From: Mycobacterium sp. 4858
GTDB lineage: Bacteria > Actinomycetota > Actinomycetes > Mycobacteriales > Mycobacteriaceae
Assembly: GCF_900240975.1 (NCBI RefSeq)
Contig: NZ_LT968775.1
Coordinates: forward strand, 1,550,001 to 1,614,000
Direction: 5' to 3'
DNA length: 64,000 bases
The position numbers and the translations under genes were made by a program. Shown piece by piece: positions 1 to 8,555 of the stretch (position 1 is the first letter of the stretch; each line of letters starts with the position of its first letter). The notes under the pieces are model-generated. The model saw only the letters and a list, made by a program, of their open reading frames with translations, was not told the origin of the DNA and ran no database searches.

Positions 1-47
1 GCCGCCGCTGCGGCGAGCAGTCCGCGAACGCGCGCCCGGCTACTCAT
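1..47 (-). CDS. Start of an exported protein (partial, runs off the left edge)
   Basis: Only about 15 codons are visible. The minus strand reads ATG at 47 into MSSRARVRGLLAAAA, a short Arg-rich start followed by an Ala/Leu run, as at the start of a signal peptide. A GGGGAAG ribosome-binding-like sequence lies 4-10 nt upstream of the ATG. The gene is divergent from the MspA-type porin gene at 234. Its product cannot be told from this fragment; a second exported or porin-like protein is only a guess. Confidence 0.5.
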   Translation of the reverse strand, partial: MSSRARVRGLLAAAA

Positions 48-177
48 CGTCTTCCCCACTGTCGCTCCCGGAAGGGTTGGCCAGGGCAACGATTCTACCG
101 CTCCGGCAAACGAATTGAGTACCTGATTTCCGGCCCCACAGACCAGCCCCGCATCCCATAACGGTTACGAACGCACA

Positions 178-195
178 ACGACTTTGACGAGTCGT
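178..195. promoter_or_regulatory. 6-bp inverted repeat in the porin promoter region
   Basis: ACGACT and AGTCGT form a perfect inverted repeat around a 6-nt spacer, 39 nt upstream of the porin GTG start and inside the divergent intergenic region 48-233. It could be an operator or a 5'-leader hairpin. Nothing else in this gap is clearly recognisable. Confidence 0.25.
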
Positions 196-233
196 GCAGC
201 AAATTTCGCGTCGGCGATCGGGCGGTACGTACG

Positions 234-944
234 GTGTCGCACGTGTGGCCGGTATCCGTGGTCGTCCGTCGCGGTGCGATCGTCGCGTTGTGCGTCGCCT
301 TGTCGGTGATCTCGGCGCCCCCGGCGGCCGCCGATCTGGACGCCGAGAACGCCGCGGCCACCGCGGGACCCTCCGACGAGGGGCGGGTGCCGTCGTCCGA
401 TCCGGTGACCTACACGACGCCCGAGGGCTGGGATTTGACCCTGGGCGCCAAGGACGAGTCGCAAGTTCCCATAGCGCCGCTGACGACGGCGCTCTCGTCT
501 CGCGAATATCTCGCCCGCGGAACGTTCTTCGGTTCGCTGGAAGGGCTCGAACAGCCTCGCGGCGTCCTCGAGGTGGGTTACGAGATCGGCTGCGGAATCG
601 ACATGAGCACATCCAACGGCGTCACCCTCGGGGGCAACGCCGGCGTGACCCCCGGCTTGGGCTTGGCGGGCGTGTTTACCGGTGCGCCGACGCCGGTGCC
701 GTTGGTCACCACCCCGATGAACGGCTTGATCACCGTGGGCCTCAAGCCCGGTGTCGTAGTCGAAGTACCGGTGGCCAAGAAGGAGTTCACTGGCCCGAAT
801 CCGCGGGTCATCGTCACCGGATTCCACGTCAAGATCGATGGGTGCGTGGGTCAGTCGTTCATCCGGTCCTACGCAACGCTGACCCAAGTGACCGACGAAT
901 CCGACGTGGTGCTGTCCTACGTCGGCGTCACCAAAACCGTGTGA
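234..944 (+). CDS. MspA family porin-like protein
   Basis: A 236-residue exported protein of the MspA porin family, which form octameric beta-barrel channels in the mycobacterial outer membrane for small hydrophilic solutes. Residues 1-34 form a signal peptide: basic start, hydrophobic stretch, and an AAA-D cleavage-like site. The family segment GVLEVGYEIGCGIDMS (about residues 112-127) matches the MspA LELGYQIG strand. The C-terminal part is rich in alternating polar and hydrophobic strands. The GTG start gives the complete signal peptide. Two cysteines in the mature part (GCGIDMS and IDGCVG) are unusual for MspA itself and may pair. It converges on the 13E12 gene with no gap. Whether it forms an open pore is not shown by the sequence. 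Confidence 0.82.
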   Translation: MSHVWPVSVVVRRGAIVALCVALSVISAPPAAADLDAENAAATAGPSDEGRVPSSDPVTYTTPEGWDLTLGAKDESQVPIAPLTTALSSREYLARGTFFGSLEGLEQPRGVLEVGYEIGCGIDMSTSNGVTLGGNAGVTPGLGLAGVFTGAPTPVPLVTTPMNGLITVGLKPGVVVEVPVAKKEFTGPNPRVIVTGFHVKIDGCVGQSFIRSYATLTQVTDESDVVLSYVGVTKTV

Positions 945-2384
945 TCAGAAGGGCGGGGGTTCGTCGTCGGCGGGTGGCGCCGGGCCGGTCTGGGCGGTTT
1001 GATTCGCCAGGCGGGTTCGGCGGTTGTGGTGGCGTTCGGTGGCGACGCGCTGGGCCCGGTTCTGCGCACGAGTCCTGTTACGCAGCGGCATCATCGCGGT
1101 GCGCTCGCCGCAGCGCTCGGCGCCGGCGGCGGGGGCCGGCAGGTCGCCGGTGGGCGCGCACAGGCTGGGAAACAGCAGCGCGCTGCCCGGGGCGGTGACG
1201 TAGGTGTGTCCGTCGGGCAGCCGCCAGATGAGGGTGCCGTCGGGCAACTGCTCGTCGCGCCAGCCCCAAAACGTTTTGAGCAAATGATGTTGGCGGCAAA
1301 GGGCTTTCAGGTTCGACGCGTGAGTGGGCCCGCCGTCGTTGTACGGGATCGTATGGTCGATGTCGCAGTCGACGGCCGGCCGGTCGCACCCCGGCGCCCG
1401 GCACGTCAGGTCCCGGCAGCGGACGAAGTCCGCCAGCCGGGTCGAGGGGGTATAGCGCGGTTCGGCCTGCGTCGGGACGCTCACCGGCACCAGCCTCGCC
1501 GAGCCGGCAAGCTCGGCGACCACCTCGGCCGGCACTAGGCCCTCGACGCCGGGCAACACCCCCGGCGCCGCGCCGCGTCCGGCGACCGTGGCCGCCTCGG
1601 CCACCACATGGATCACCACCGCGCTCGGATTTCGCCCACTACCGGCACACTCCGGCGTCCCACACTGACAGCCCAACCGGTCCGCACCGGCGGCCAGCGC
1701 GCCCAGCGCATCGGCCCGCCGCTGTCGAGGGGTGCGTGGGTCGGCGCCACACACGCTGCGCGCCATTTCCCCGAGGCGTCGATCCAGCGCATGTCCGTCG
1801 GCGCCGAACAGGCTGCCGGTCACCCACGCCGTCCCCGACTCGTTGTCTTGCACATCCACAAACCGATCGGCGACCGCCTCCTTGGCCCGGCGCACCGCGT
1901 CGGCGTCCACCAGCACCACCACTCGATCCACGGCCGCGCTCAGCCCGCGTCGGGTCAACGACGGGCGCCGCGACACCAACGCCGCCAGTCGCGCGTCCAC
2001 GCGCGCCATGACGTCGGGGTCGGTGACCAGGTCGGTGCGGTAGACGATCGTCTGAAATGCGCGATAGTCGATATCCCCGGCCTGGAACGCCTTGCCGACC
2101 TCGGGTAGCCGCTCGCGCATCGCCATCGCATAGTGCAGGTAGCTATGCGCCATCGCCAGGCTGCATCCCAGCGCCGCACCGACTTGGGCGGCGACCGCGT
2201 CCCACGCATCGGCGGCCCAGTCCGGCCGCTCGCCCGAATCCCGGCATCGCAAGACAAGCAAGTCACCCACTGCCGCAAGGCGTTCCGCGGCGGCCCGCGC
2301 CTCCGCGCGGCCCGCGTCGCGCACCCGGGCCAGCAGCGCGGCCGACTCCGGCGTCGACCGCGAAGCGTCGGCATATTCGAACAT
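945..2384 (-). CDS. 13E12-repeat family protein, DUF222 plus HNH endonuclease
   Basis: A 479-residue member of the mycobacterial 13E12 repeat (REP13E12) family. The N-terminal two thirds are the helical DUF222 domain. A C-terminal HNH nuclease domain follows at roughly residues 350-410, with CRAPGC, the DIDHTIPY motif, an Asn in SNLKALC and the HHLLKT histidines. The start is taken as the ATG at 2384 (MFEYADAS) because it is the typical family start and is covered by an SOS box. An upstream in-frame start at 2465 lacks family support. The family is multicopy in mycobacteria and is linked to phage integration sites and LexA control. The true function is unknown; DNA cleavage is inferred from the HNH residues. 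Confidence 0.85.
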   Translation of the reverse strand: MFEYADASRSTPESAALLARVRDAGRAEARAAAERLAAVGDLLVLRCRDSGERPDWAADAWDAVAAQVGAALGCSLAMAHSYLHYAMAMRERLPEVGKAFQAGDIDYRAFQTIVYRTDLVTDPDVMARVDARLAALVSRRPSLTRRGLSAAVDRVVVLVDADAVRRAKEAVADRFVDVQDNESGTAWVTGSLFGADGHALDRRLGEMARSVCGADPRTPRQRRADALGALAAGADRLGCQCGTPECAGSGRNPSAVVIHVVAEAATVAGRGAAPGVLPGVEGLVPAEVVAELAGSARLVPVSVPTQAEPRYTPSTRLADFVRCRDLTCRAPGCDRPAVDCDIDHTIPYNDGGPTHASNLKALCRQHHLLKTFWGWRDEQLPDGTLIWRLPDGHTYVTAPGSALLFPSLCAPTGDLPAPAAGAERCGERTAMMPLRNRTRAQNRAQRVATERHHNRRTRLANQTAQTGPAPPADDEPPPF

Positions 2385-2392
2385 AGTTTCGA
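2377..2392 (-). promoter_or_regulatory. LexA SOS box over the 13E12 start codon
   Basis: Read on the minus strand the site is TCGAAACTATGTTCGA. It matches 11 of 12 fixed positions of the mycobacterial SOS box TCGAAC-N4-GTTCGA. The ATG of the 13E12 gene lies within it, so bound LexA would block initiation directly. Several 13E12 genes of M. tuberculosis are known LexA targets. Confidence 0.75.
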
Positions 2393-2547
2393 TAGTAGCG
2401 GGTGGGTGTGACAAGTCGCCGGAGCGGCGGCCGGGCCCCCGAGTCGGGACTTTGCGCAGCCGCAAGGCCGGCCCAACGCGGACGGTTTGCGCCTAACCAA
2501 ACCGGGTACGCACCGAATGCGCTTCGGTCACGACGCGCCGTCGGGGC

Positions 2548-2654
2548 CACCTCGGTTGAAACACACAGCTGGGCGCTTACCAGTTCTCTGGGCAGCCATC
2601 GCGAGTCTTCATCGCGCTGGCTGCCTGAGCGTGTTTCGGTTCAAAAGTGAGGTG
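2548..2654. other. Non-coding stretch with a long nested hairpin
   Basis: Within the 417-nt gap 2385-2801 between two divergent genes. The core is GGCAGCCA (2591-2598) pairing with TGGCTGCC (2618-2625). Inside it CGCGA (2600-2604) pairs with TCGCG (2612-2616), giving 13 bp around a 7-nt loop with one T/C mismatch. Outer arms can also pair: CACCTC (2548) with GAGGTG (2649), and TTGAAACAC (2556) with GTGTTTC plus TTCAA (2631-2644). There is no T run, so it is not a classical terminator. It may be a 5'-UTR structure, a small RNA or the end of a mobile element. The rest of the gap shows only the RBS of the next gene. Confidence 0.5.
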
Positions 2655-2801
2655 ACGCATGGGCAAACCGCCCCGGACCGTCACGGCATGGCGTCGTTCT
2701 CGGTGTGCGGACCACCGCCCGCTCGCGTCATGCCCCACGGGCGCCACCCCGGCCAGTAACTCGGATGACCAGCGATCCACGAGCTAAAGGAAGGCAATCA
2801 A

Positions 2802-3281
2802 ATGTTGTTGTTAGGCAACGGCGGACGGCGCAAGCACGAGGCGATTCAGCTGGGCGAGCGGGCGTTGTACGACGTCGCGCACGGCCGCTTCGAACGCTCG
2901 CTGTCCGGGCTGACGGCCATGGCGGCCCTCGTGACCACGGCCGAGATCTATTTCGAGCACTACAAGGCGAGCTTCGGCAACAAGTGGATGTGGAGCCCGA
3001 TCGTGGTCACCCCGCCGGTGGTGGTCGCCGGAATCGGCGGGGGGTTCTCCCGGCGCTGGGCCAAACTCTGGCTGCCGATCACGGCCGGCATCTACACGGC
3101 CAACGGCCTCATGGGCGAATACCTGCACGCGCGCGGGGGGGCCCGCAAGCCCGGTGGATGGAAGAACGCGTCCTACAACGTGCCCATGGGCCCGCCGATC
3201 GCGGCGCCGGGGCTGATGTGCATGGTCGGCGGGATGGGGCTGCTGGCCTCGATCCTGCGACGCGAGCGGTTCCGGGGCTGA
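2802..3281 (+). CDS. Small membrane protein, first gene of the sugar-oxidation operon
   Basis: A 159-residue protein that I do not recognise as a named family. About four hydrophobic segments can be seen, near residues 36-53, 66-87, 92-112 and 134-154. They suggest a multi-pass inner-membrane protein with short basic loops. The start ATG follows AAAGGAAGG with good spacing. It lies 5 nt before the gluconate-dehydrogenase-subunit-3-like gene and so heads a tightly packed operon. A reasonable inference is a membrane anchor or electron-transfer partner for the downstream flavoprotein, since no cytochrome c subunit is encoded. No haem-binding CXXCH motif is present. Confidence 0.7.
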   Translation: MLLLGNGGRRKHEAIQLGERALYDVAHGRFERSLSGLTAMAALVTTAEIYFEHYKASFGNKWMWSPIVVTPPVVVAGIGGGFSRRWAKLWLPITAGIYTANGLMGEYLHARGGARKPGGWKNASYNVPMGPPIAAPGLMCMVGGMGLLASILRRERFRG

Positions 3282-3286
3282 GCGCG

Positions 3287-4033
3287 ATGGCAGACACCGC
3301 CCGCCCCGACCACCTGCCCAACCTGCGACCGGATCGCAAACCCCCGCACCCGTCCTGGCTGCCCAGACAACGCCGCGGGACCACGCCCCAAATGATCGGG
3401 CGCTACCCGGATTTCGACGTGCTGGAGACGGCCGACACCTGGGACGAGGCCACCAAGAAGGTGGTGCTGGCCCGGCTGGAGCCGCCCGGGCCGCTGCGGT
3501 TCTTCACCGCCGACGAGGAGCCGTGCCTGCGCGCGTTCTGTGACACCGTGCTCGCCCAGGACACCGAGCCGCGGGTGCCCGTGCCCGAGTCGGTCGACTC
3601 CAAGCTCGCCGACGGCCGGCTCGACGGCTACCAGTACGCCGACATGCCCGACGACCGCGACACCTGGCGGCTGGTGCTGCGGGCGCTGGACGAGACCGCG
3701 TCCCGCCGCTACGGCAAGGCCTCGTTCGCCGACGCGGAGCCCGACACCCGCGAGGCGATCATCGACCGGTTCTCCGACGGCGCCCTGGACGGTGGCACCT
3801 GGGAGCGCCTCAACGTCAAGCGCGCGTGGTCGGTGTGCATGCGAATGGTGTTGTCCGGGTTCTACTCTCACCCCTGGGCATGGAACGAGATCGGATTCGG
3901 GGGCCCGGCCTACCCGCGCGGGTTCATGCGCCTGGGCGGCGCCACCGGGGATGCCGCGGCCCGCGAACCATTCGAGACGAGGGGCGCCACGGACGAGGAC
4001 CCGGTCCGCGTGGTGCAACACGGTGAACTGTGA
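3287..4033 (+). CDS. Gluconate 2-dehydrogenase subunit 3-like protein
   Basis: A 248-residue protein resembling the small (gamma, subunit 3) chain that accompanies GMC-type membrane-bound sugar dehydrogenases. Visible features are the FFTADEEPCLRAFCDTVLA segment near residues 68-86 and the C-terminal YSHPWAWNEIGFGGPAYPRGF region, typical of the family. I see no Tat or Sec signal, whereas many homologues are exported. The ATG at 3287 follows the previous stop by 5 nt. Its TGA overlaps the GMC gene start as TGATG, so the two are probably translationally coupled and form one complex. The direct electron acceptor is not evident. Confidence 0.75.
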   Translation: MADTARPDHLPNLRPDRKPPHPSWLPRQRRGTTPQMIGRYPDFDVLETADTWDEATKKVVLARLEPPGPLRFFTADEEPCLRAFCDTVLAQDTEPRVPVPESVDSKLADGRLDGYQYADMPDDRDTWRLVLRALDETASRRYGKASFADAEPDTREAIIDRFSDGALDGGTWERLNVKRAWSVCMRMVLSGFYSHPWAWNEIGFGGPAYPRGFMRLGGATGDAAAREPFETRGATDEDPVRVVQHGEL

Positions 4034-5736
4034 TGGGTGACCGACTCCGCGGACTGCTCAGGGGAGCCGTCGGGCCCAAGGACAACGAATCGCGGTTCCT
4101 GCTCGACGTGCACTCGCGCGACCTGCCCGGCGAGAAGACCATGCAGCGCTACCGCGACGACGACGAGGTCGACCTGGTGGTCGTCGGCGCCGGCGCCGGC
4201 GGATCGGTGCTCGCCCAGCGCCTCGCGCGGGCCGGCTGGCGGGTCGTCATCCTCGAGGCGGGCCCGTTCTGGCACCCCGACGAGGACTGGGTGTCCGATG
4301 AGGCGGGTTCGCACGCGCTGTACTGGACGCAGAAGCGCATCATCGGCGGTGAGGACCCGATCGAGCTGGGCAAGAACAACTCCGGGCGTGGGGGGGGCGG
4401 CTCGATGGTCCACTACGCCGGCTACACGCCGCGGGTCCATCCCAGCGACTTCCACACCTACACCCTCGACGGTGTAGGGGCGGACTGGCCGATCCGCTAC
4501 GAGGACGTCCGCCCGCATTACGAGCGGATCGAGCTGGAGCTGCCGGTCGCCGGGCAGAACTGGCCCTGGGGCTACCCGCATCGTTATTCCTTTTCCCCGC
4601 ACCCGATTTCGGGCGCGGCCGCCAAGCTGTGGCGGGGCGCCATGCAGCTAGGCATCGAGATGCGGGTGGGGCCCGTCGGCATCGTCAACGGGACCTTCGG
4701 TAACCGCCCGCACTGCATCTACCGCGGTTACTGCCTGCAGGGCTGCAAGGTCAACGCCAAAGCCAGCCCGTACGTCACGCACCTGCCCGACGCGCTGGCC
4801 CACGCCGTGGAGGTGCGCGCCCATTGCATGGCGGCGCGCGTCGAACTCGACGACAGCGGCGCCGCACGGGGGGTGGTCTATTACGACGAAGTGGGCGGGA
4901 ACGAACGGCTGCAGCGGGCCAAGGTCGTCGCGATCGCCGGGTACTCCATCGAGACGCCGCGGTTGCTGCTGAACTCGGCCAGCGAGCGCTTCCCGAACGG
5001 GTTGGGCAACAACGACGACCAGGTCGGTCGCTACGTGATGGTGCAGGGCGCCACGCAGTCGGCGGGCCGGTGGTCGGAAGAGGTCCGGATGTACAAGGCG
5101 CCACCCCCGGAGGTGTCCTCGGAGCAGTTCTACGAGACGGACCCGTCCCGCGGGTTCGCCCGCGGCTTCGCCATCCAGACCGTGTCCCCCATGCCGATCG
5201 GCTGGGCCGAACACGTGCTCGCCGACGGGCATTGGGGGCGGGCGTTGCGGGAGTACATGCGCGACTACAACCACTGGGCGACCATCGGCGTGCTCAACGA
5301 GCTGTTGCCGCTGCCGGACAATCGGGTCACCCTCGCCCAGGAGACGGACGCGTACGGCATCCCGGTCGCCAGGTTCGACTACACGCTGTGCGACAACGAC
5401 AAGGCCAACATGGCCTACTCCACCAAGGTGATCGACGACATCCTGCACGCGTCGGGCGCCCAGGACGTGCTGACCATCGAACGGTTCGCCCACCTGATCG
5501 GGGGTGCGCGCATGGGCACCCGCCCGGACAACTCGGTGGTCGATTCCGACCACCGGGTGTGGGGCGTGCCGAACCTGTTCCTCACCGACGGCTCGGTCTG
5601 CCCGACGCAGGGCTCGGCGAACCCGGCGCTGACGATCATGGCGTTGGCTTCGCGGCTGGCCGAACGGATGGCGACCGGCAAGATCGGCAGGGACGCCCCG
5701 GCAAGCCGGCCGGCGAAGGCGGGGGTCCGTGTCTGA
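4033..5736 (+). CDS. GMC family FAD-dependent oxidoreductase (sugar/polyol dehydrogenase type)
   Basis: A 567-residue flavoprotein of the glucose-methanol-choline oxidoreductase superfamily. A Rossmann FAD-binding motif GAGAGG lies at residues 52-57, ending in an acidic ILEAG strand. A GRGGGGSMVHYAGYTPR segment is typical of the gluconate-dehydrogenase branch. The C-terminal GMC domain has LTDGSVCPTQGSANPALTIMA, which closes on FAD. Its partner is the subunit-3-like protein immediately upstream. An oxidation of a sugar or sugar acid with transfer of electrons to the membrane is likely from family and context. The substrate is not established. The ATG at 4033 is preferred over the overlapping GTG at 4030. 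The next gene overlaps its 3' end by 8 nt. Confidence 0.85.
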   Translation: MGDRLRGLLRGAVGPKDNESRFLLDVHSRDLPGEKTMQRYRDDDEVDLVVVGAGAGGSVLAQRLARAGWRVVILEAGPFWHPDEDWVSDEAGSHALYWTQKRIIGGEDPIELGKNNSGRGGGGSMVHYAGYTPRVHPSDFHTYTLDGVGADWPIRYEDVRPHYERIELELPVAGQNWPWGYPHRYSFSPHPISGAAAKLWRGAMQLGIEMRVGPVGIVNGTFGNRPHCIYRGYCLQGCKVNAKASPYVTHLPDALAHAVEVRAHCMAARVELDDSGAARGVVYYDEVGGNERLQRAKVVAIAGYSIETPRLLLNSASERFPNGLGNNDDQVGRYVMVQGATQSAGRWSEEVRMYKAPPPEVSSEQFYETDPSRGFARGFAIQTVSPMPIGWAEHVLADGHWGRALREYMRDYNHWATIGVLNELLPLPDNRVTLAQETDAYGIPVARFDYTLCDNDKANMAYSTKVIDDILHASGAQDVLTIERFAHLIGGARMGTRPDNSVVDSDHRVWGVPNLFLTDGSVCPTQGSANPALTIMALASRLAERMATGKIGRDAPASRPAKAGVRV

Positions 5737-7519
5737 CCGCACGATCGATGTCGAGGTGACCTTTTCCCCGCGGGTGCTGCGCGAGTACGCGCTGCTCGCC
5801 GACGGCGAACGGGGCGCCCTGATCGGTCCGCAGGGCGACGTCGCGTGGATGTGCGCCCCGCGGTGGGATTCCGACGCCGTGTTCTCGAATCTCATTGGCG
5901 GCGATGGGGTTTACGCGATCACCCCGACCGACGTCCGGCACGTGTGGGGCGGCTATTACGAGCCGGGCACCCTGATCTGGCGCAACCGGTGGATCACCCG
6001 CGACGGCATCGTGGAATGCCGCGAGGCGCTGGCCTTCCCGGGCGATCCCGACCGGGTGGTGCTGCTGCGCCGGCTGATGGGCTGCCGCGGGACCGCGCGG
6101 GTGCGGCTGTTGCTGCAGCCGAGCGCCGCGTTCGGCCGGCACGGCTCCGGCGACCTGAGCGTCGACGACGGGGTGTGGAGCGGAAAGTCGGGGCGGTTAC
6201 GGTGGCGCTGGCTCGGCGGCTGCGACGCGCGCGCCGTCACCGGGGCGCGCGGCCACGGGGACGTGCTCGCCTGTGAGGTGACCGTCGACGAGGGCGGTCA
6301 GCACGACTTCGTCCTGGAGCTCTCCGAACGCGCGCTCCCCGACCGGCCGCCCGACCCCGACGTCGCCTGGGACGCAACGGAGGCCGCGTGGCACCGCAGC
6401 ATGCCCGAGCTGACCGGCACCGTCGCCCCGCGCGACGCGCGGCACTCCTACGCGGTGCTGCGCGGGCTGACCAGCAGCGGCGGCGGCATGGTCGCCGCCG
6501 CCACGATGAGCCTGCCCGAGCGCGCACACACCAACCAGAACTACGACTACCGCTACGCGTGGATCCGGGACCAGGTGTACGCCGGCATCGCCGCCGCCAG
6601 CGTCGGGGCGACCGAATTGCTGGACCGCGCGGTCGAATTCGTCGGCGGCCGGCTGCTGGAACACGGACCCGACCTCAAGCCGGCCTACACCGTCACGGGC
6701 GGCAGCGTGCCCAGCGAGCAAACCCTCGACCTGCCCGGCTACCCCGGCGGCACCGACAAGGTGGGCAACTGGGTCAACCAGCAATTCCAGCTCGACGTCT
6801 TCGGCGAGGCGCTGCAGCTGCTGGCCTGCGCGGGCCACGCCGGCCGGCTCGATGTCGAGGGCTGGCGCGCCGCGCAGGCCGCCATCGGCGCGATCGAAAA
6901 GCGTTGGCGGGAGCCGGACGCGGGGATCTGGGAGATCGACAACGAGCACTGGACGCAGTCCAGGCTGGCCTGTGTCGCCGGGCTGCGCGCCATCGCCAAG
7001 GTGGCGGGCGGCGGCACCGAGGTGGCCGCCAGCGCGTCGCTGGCCGACGCCATCCTGGCCGACACCGCCGCCGGCAGCCTGCACCCGCAGGGCGGCTACT
7101 GGCAACGCAGCCCGCGGCTGCCCGGAGTGGACGCGTCGCTGCTGCTGCCTCCCGTGCGCGGGGCCCTGCCCGTCGACGACCCGCGCACCCGCGCCACACT
7201 CGACGCCGTCCGCAGGCAGCTCAGCCACGACGGGTTCGTCTACCGCTTCCGGCACGACGAGCGCGACCTCGGCGACGCCGAGGGCGCCTTCCTGCTCTGC
7301 GGATTCATGATGGCGCTCGCCGAACACCAAATGGGCCATGCCCATTGCGCGATGCGCTGGTTCGAACGCAACCGCGCCGCCTGCGGGCCCCCCGGATTGT
7401 TCTGCGAGGAATACGACGTCAGGCAGCGCCAGCTGCGCGGCAACCTCCCCCAGGCCTTCGCGCACGCGCTGATGCTCGAATGCACGGCCACCCTCGCCGA
7501 CGACGCCCACCATGACTGA
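5729..7519 (+). CDS. Glycoside hydrolase family 15 protein
   Basis: A 596-residue GH15 enzyme: an N-terminal beta-sandwich, then an (alpha/alpha)6 barrel. Family members are glucoamylases, glucodextranases and, in mycobacteria, trehalases; all release glucose with inversion. Key visible motifs are NYDYRYAWIRDQVYA (about residue 271, substrate binding), GIWEID with the likely general acid E402, and the FCEEYD pair E560/E561 with the likely catalytic base. QLRGNLPQAFAHALML then closes the barrel. The GTG at 5729 overlaps the GMC gene, so the two are co-translated. No signal peptide is seen, which favours an intracellular substrate such as trehalose, maltooligosaccharide or a glucoside. It would supply the sugar for the neighbouring oxidoreductases. 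Confidence 0.88.
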   Translation: MSDRTIDVEVTFSPRVLREYALLADGERGALIGPQGDVAWMCAPRWDSDAVFSNLIGGDGVYAITPTDVRHVWGGYYEPGTLIWRNRWITRDGIVECREALAFPGDPDRVVLLRRLMGCRGTARVRLLLQPSAAFGRHGSGDLSVDDGVWSGKSGRLRWRWLGGCDARAVTGARGHGDVLACEVTVDEGGQHDFVLELSERALPDRPPDPDVAWDATEAAWHRSMPELTGTVAPRDARHSYAVLRGLTSSGGGMVAAATMSLPERAHTNQNYDYRYAWIRDQVYAGIAAASVGATELLDRAVEFVGGRLLEHGPDLKPAYTVTGGSVPSEQTLDLPGYPGGTDKVGNWVNQQFQLDVFGEALQLLACAGHAGRLDVEGWRAAQAAIGAIEKRWREPDAGIWEIDNEHWTQSRLACVAGLRAIAKVAGGGTEVAASASLADAILADTAAGSLHPQGGYWQRSPRLPGVDASLLLPPVRGALPVDDPRTRATLDAVRRQLSHDGFVYRFRHDERDLGDAEGAFLLCGFMMALAEHQMGHAHCAMRWFERNRAACGPPGLFCEEYDVRQRQLRGNLPQAFAHALMLECTATLADDAHHD

Positions 7520-7538
7520 CACGAAGGGAGATCAGGCG

Positions 7539-8555
7539 ATGACACCGACCACACAAACGATCGTGATCACCGGGGCCAGCGCCGGCATCGGCCGGGCCAC
7601 CGCCAAACTGTTCGGGCAGCGCGGGGCGAACGTCGCCCTGCTCGCCCGCGGGTCCGCCGGGCTGGACGGCGCCGCCCGCGACGTCGAATCCGGGGGCGGC
7701 AAGGCGCTGACCATCCCCACCGACGTGGCCGACCACGCGGCCGTCGTCGCCGCCGCCGACGAGACCGAGGCGGCCTTCGGACCCATCGACGTCTGGGTCA
7801 ACGTCGCATTCACCTCCGTGTTCGCGCCGTTCCACGAGATCAGCTCCGAGGAGTTCAAACGCGTGACCGAGGTGTCCTACCTCGGGTACGTGCACGGCAC
7901 GATGGCGGCCCTGGCCAAGATGCGGCCCCGCGACCGCGGCACCATCGTGCAGGTCGGTTCCGCGCTCAGCCAGCGATCCATCCCGCTGCAGTCGGCGTAC
8001 TGCGGCGCCAAGCACGCCATCAACGGGTTCACCGAATCGCTGCGCTGCGAGCTGCTGCACGAGCGCTCGAACGTGCGGGTCACGGTGGCCCAGATGCCCG
8101 CGGTCAACACCCCGCAGTTCTCCTGGGTGCTGTCCCGGCTGCCCCGCCATCCGCAACCGGTGCCGCCGATCTACCAGCCCGAGGTGGCCGCCCGCGGCGT
8201 CCTGTATGCCGCGGATCACCCTGGGCGCAAACAATATTGGGTCGGTGACAGTACCGCGGTGACGCTGCTGGCGCAGAAATTCGTGGCGCCGCTGCTGGAC
8301 CGTTACCTGGGCCGCACCGGGTACGACTCGCAGCAGACCGAGGAGCCCGTGCGCGCCGGGCGCCCGCACAACCTGTGGCAGCCGCTCGACGAGGAGCCGG
8401 GCAGCGACCACGGCGCCCACGGCGGGTTCGACGACAAATCGCACACGCTGAGCCCGCAACTGTGGGCGTCGCAGCACGCGATGATCAGCGGGGCCGGCGC
8501 GCTGGGCGCGGCGGGACTGGGCGGGTGGCTCGCCGCGCGCCGGTGGGCCCGATGA
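7539..8555 (+). CDS. Short-chain dehydrogenase/reductase with a C-terminal hydrophobic tail
   Basis: A 338-residue SDR. The NAD(P)-binding TGASAGIG motif is at residues 11-18, and the catalytic residues S141, Y154 and K158 (YCGAK) are present. The C-terminal extension of about 60 residues ends in a hydrophobic, Ala/Gly-rich segment with basic end residues, likely a membrane anchor. The ATG at 7539 is preferred because AAGGGAG lies 8 nt upstream; an in-frame ATG at 7512 overlaps the GH15 stop. The stop overlaps the enolase-family gene by ATGA. A role in oxidising or reducing a sugar-derived intermediate is inferred only from the operon. Confidence 0.85.
   Translation: MTPTTQTIVITGASAGIGRATAKLFGQRGANVALLARGSAGLDGAARDVESGGGKALTIPTDVADHAAVVAAADETEAAFGPIDVWVNVAFTSVFAPFHEISSEEFKRVTEVSYLGYVHGTMAALAKMRPRDRGTIVQVGSALSQRSIPLQSAYCGAKHAINGFTESLRCELLHERSNVRVTVAQMPAVNTPQFSWVLSRLPRHPQPVPPIYQPEVAARGVLYAADHPGRKQYWVGDSTAVTLLAQKFVAPLLDRYLGRTGYDSQQTEEPVRAGRPHNLWQPLDEEPGSDHGAHGGFDDKSHTLSPQLWASQHAMISGAGALGAAGLGGWLAARRWAR

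Noticed and set aside
2631..2650. GGTTCAAAAG resembling a tRNA T-loop near the long hairpin
   Set aside because: The flanking bases do not form a 5-bp T stem and no acceptor or anticodon arm can be drawn, so it is not a tRNA or tRNA-Sec.
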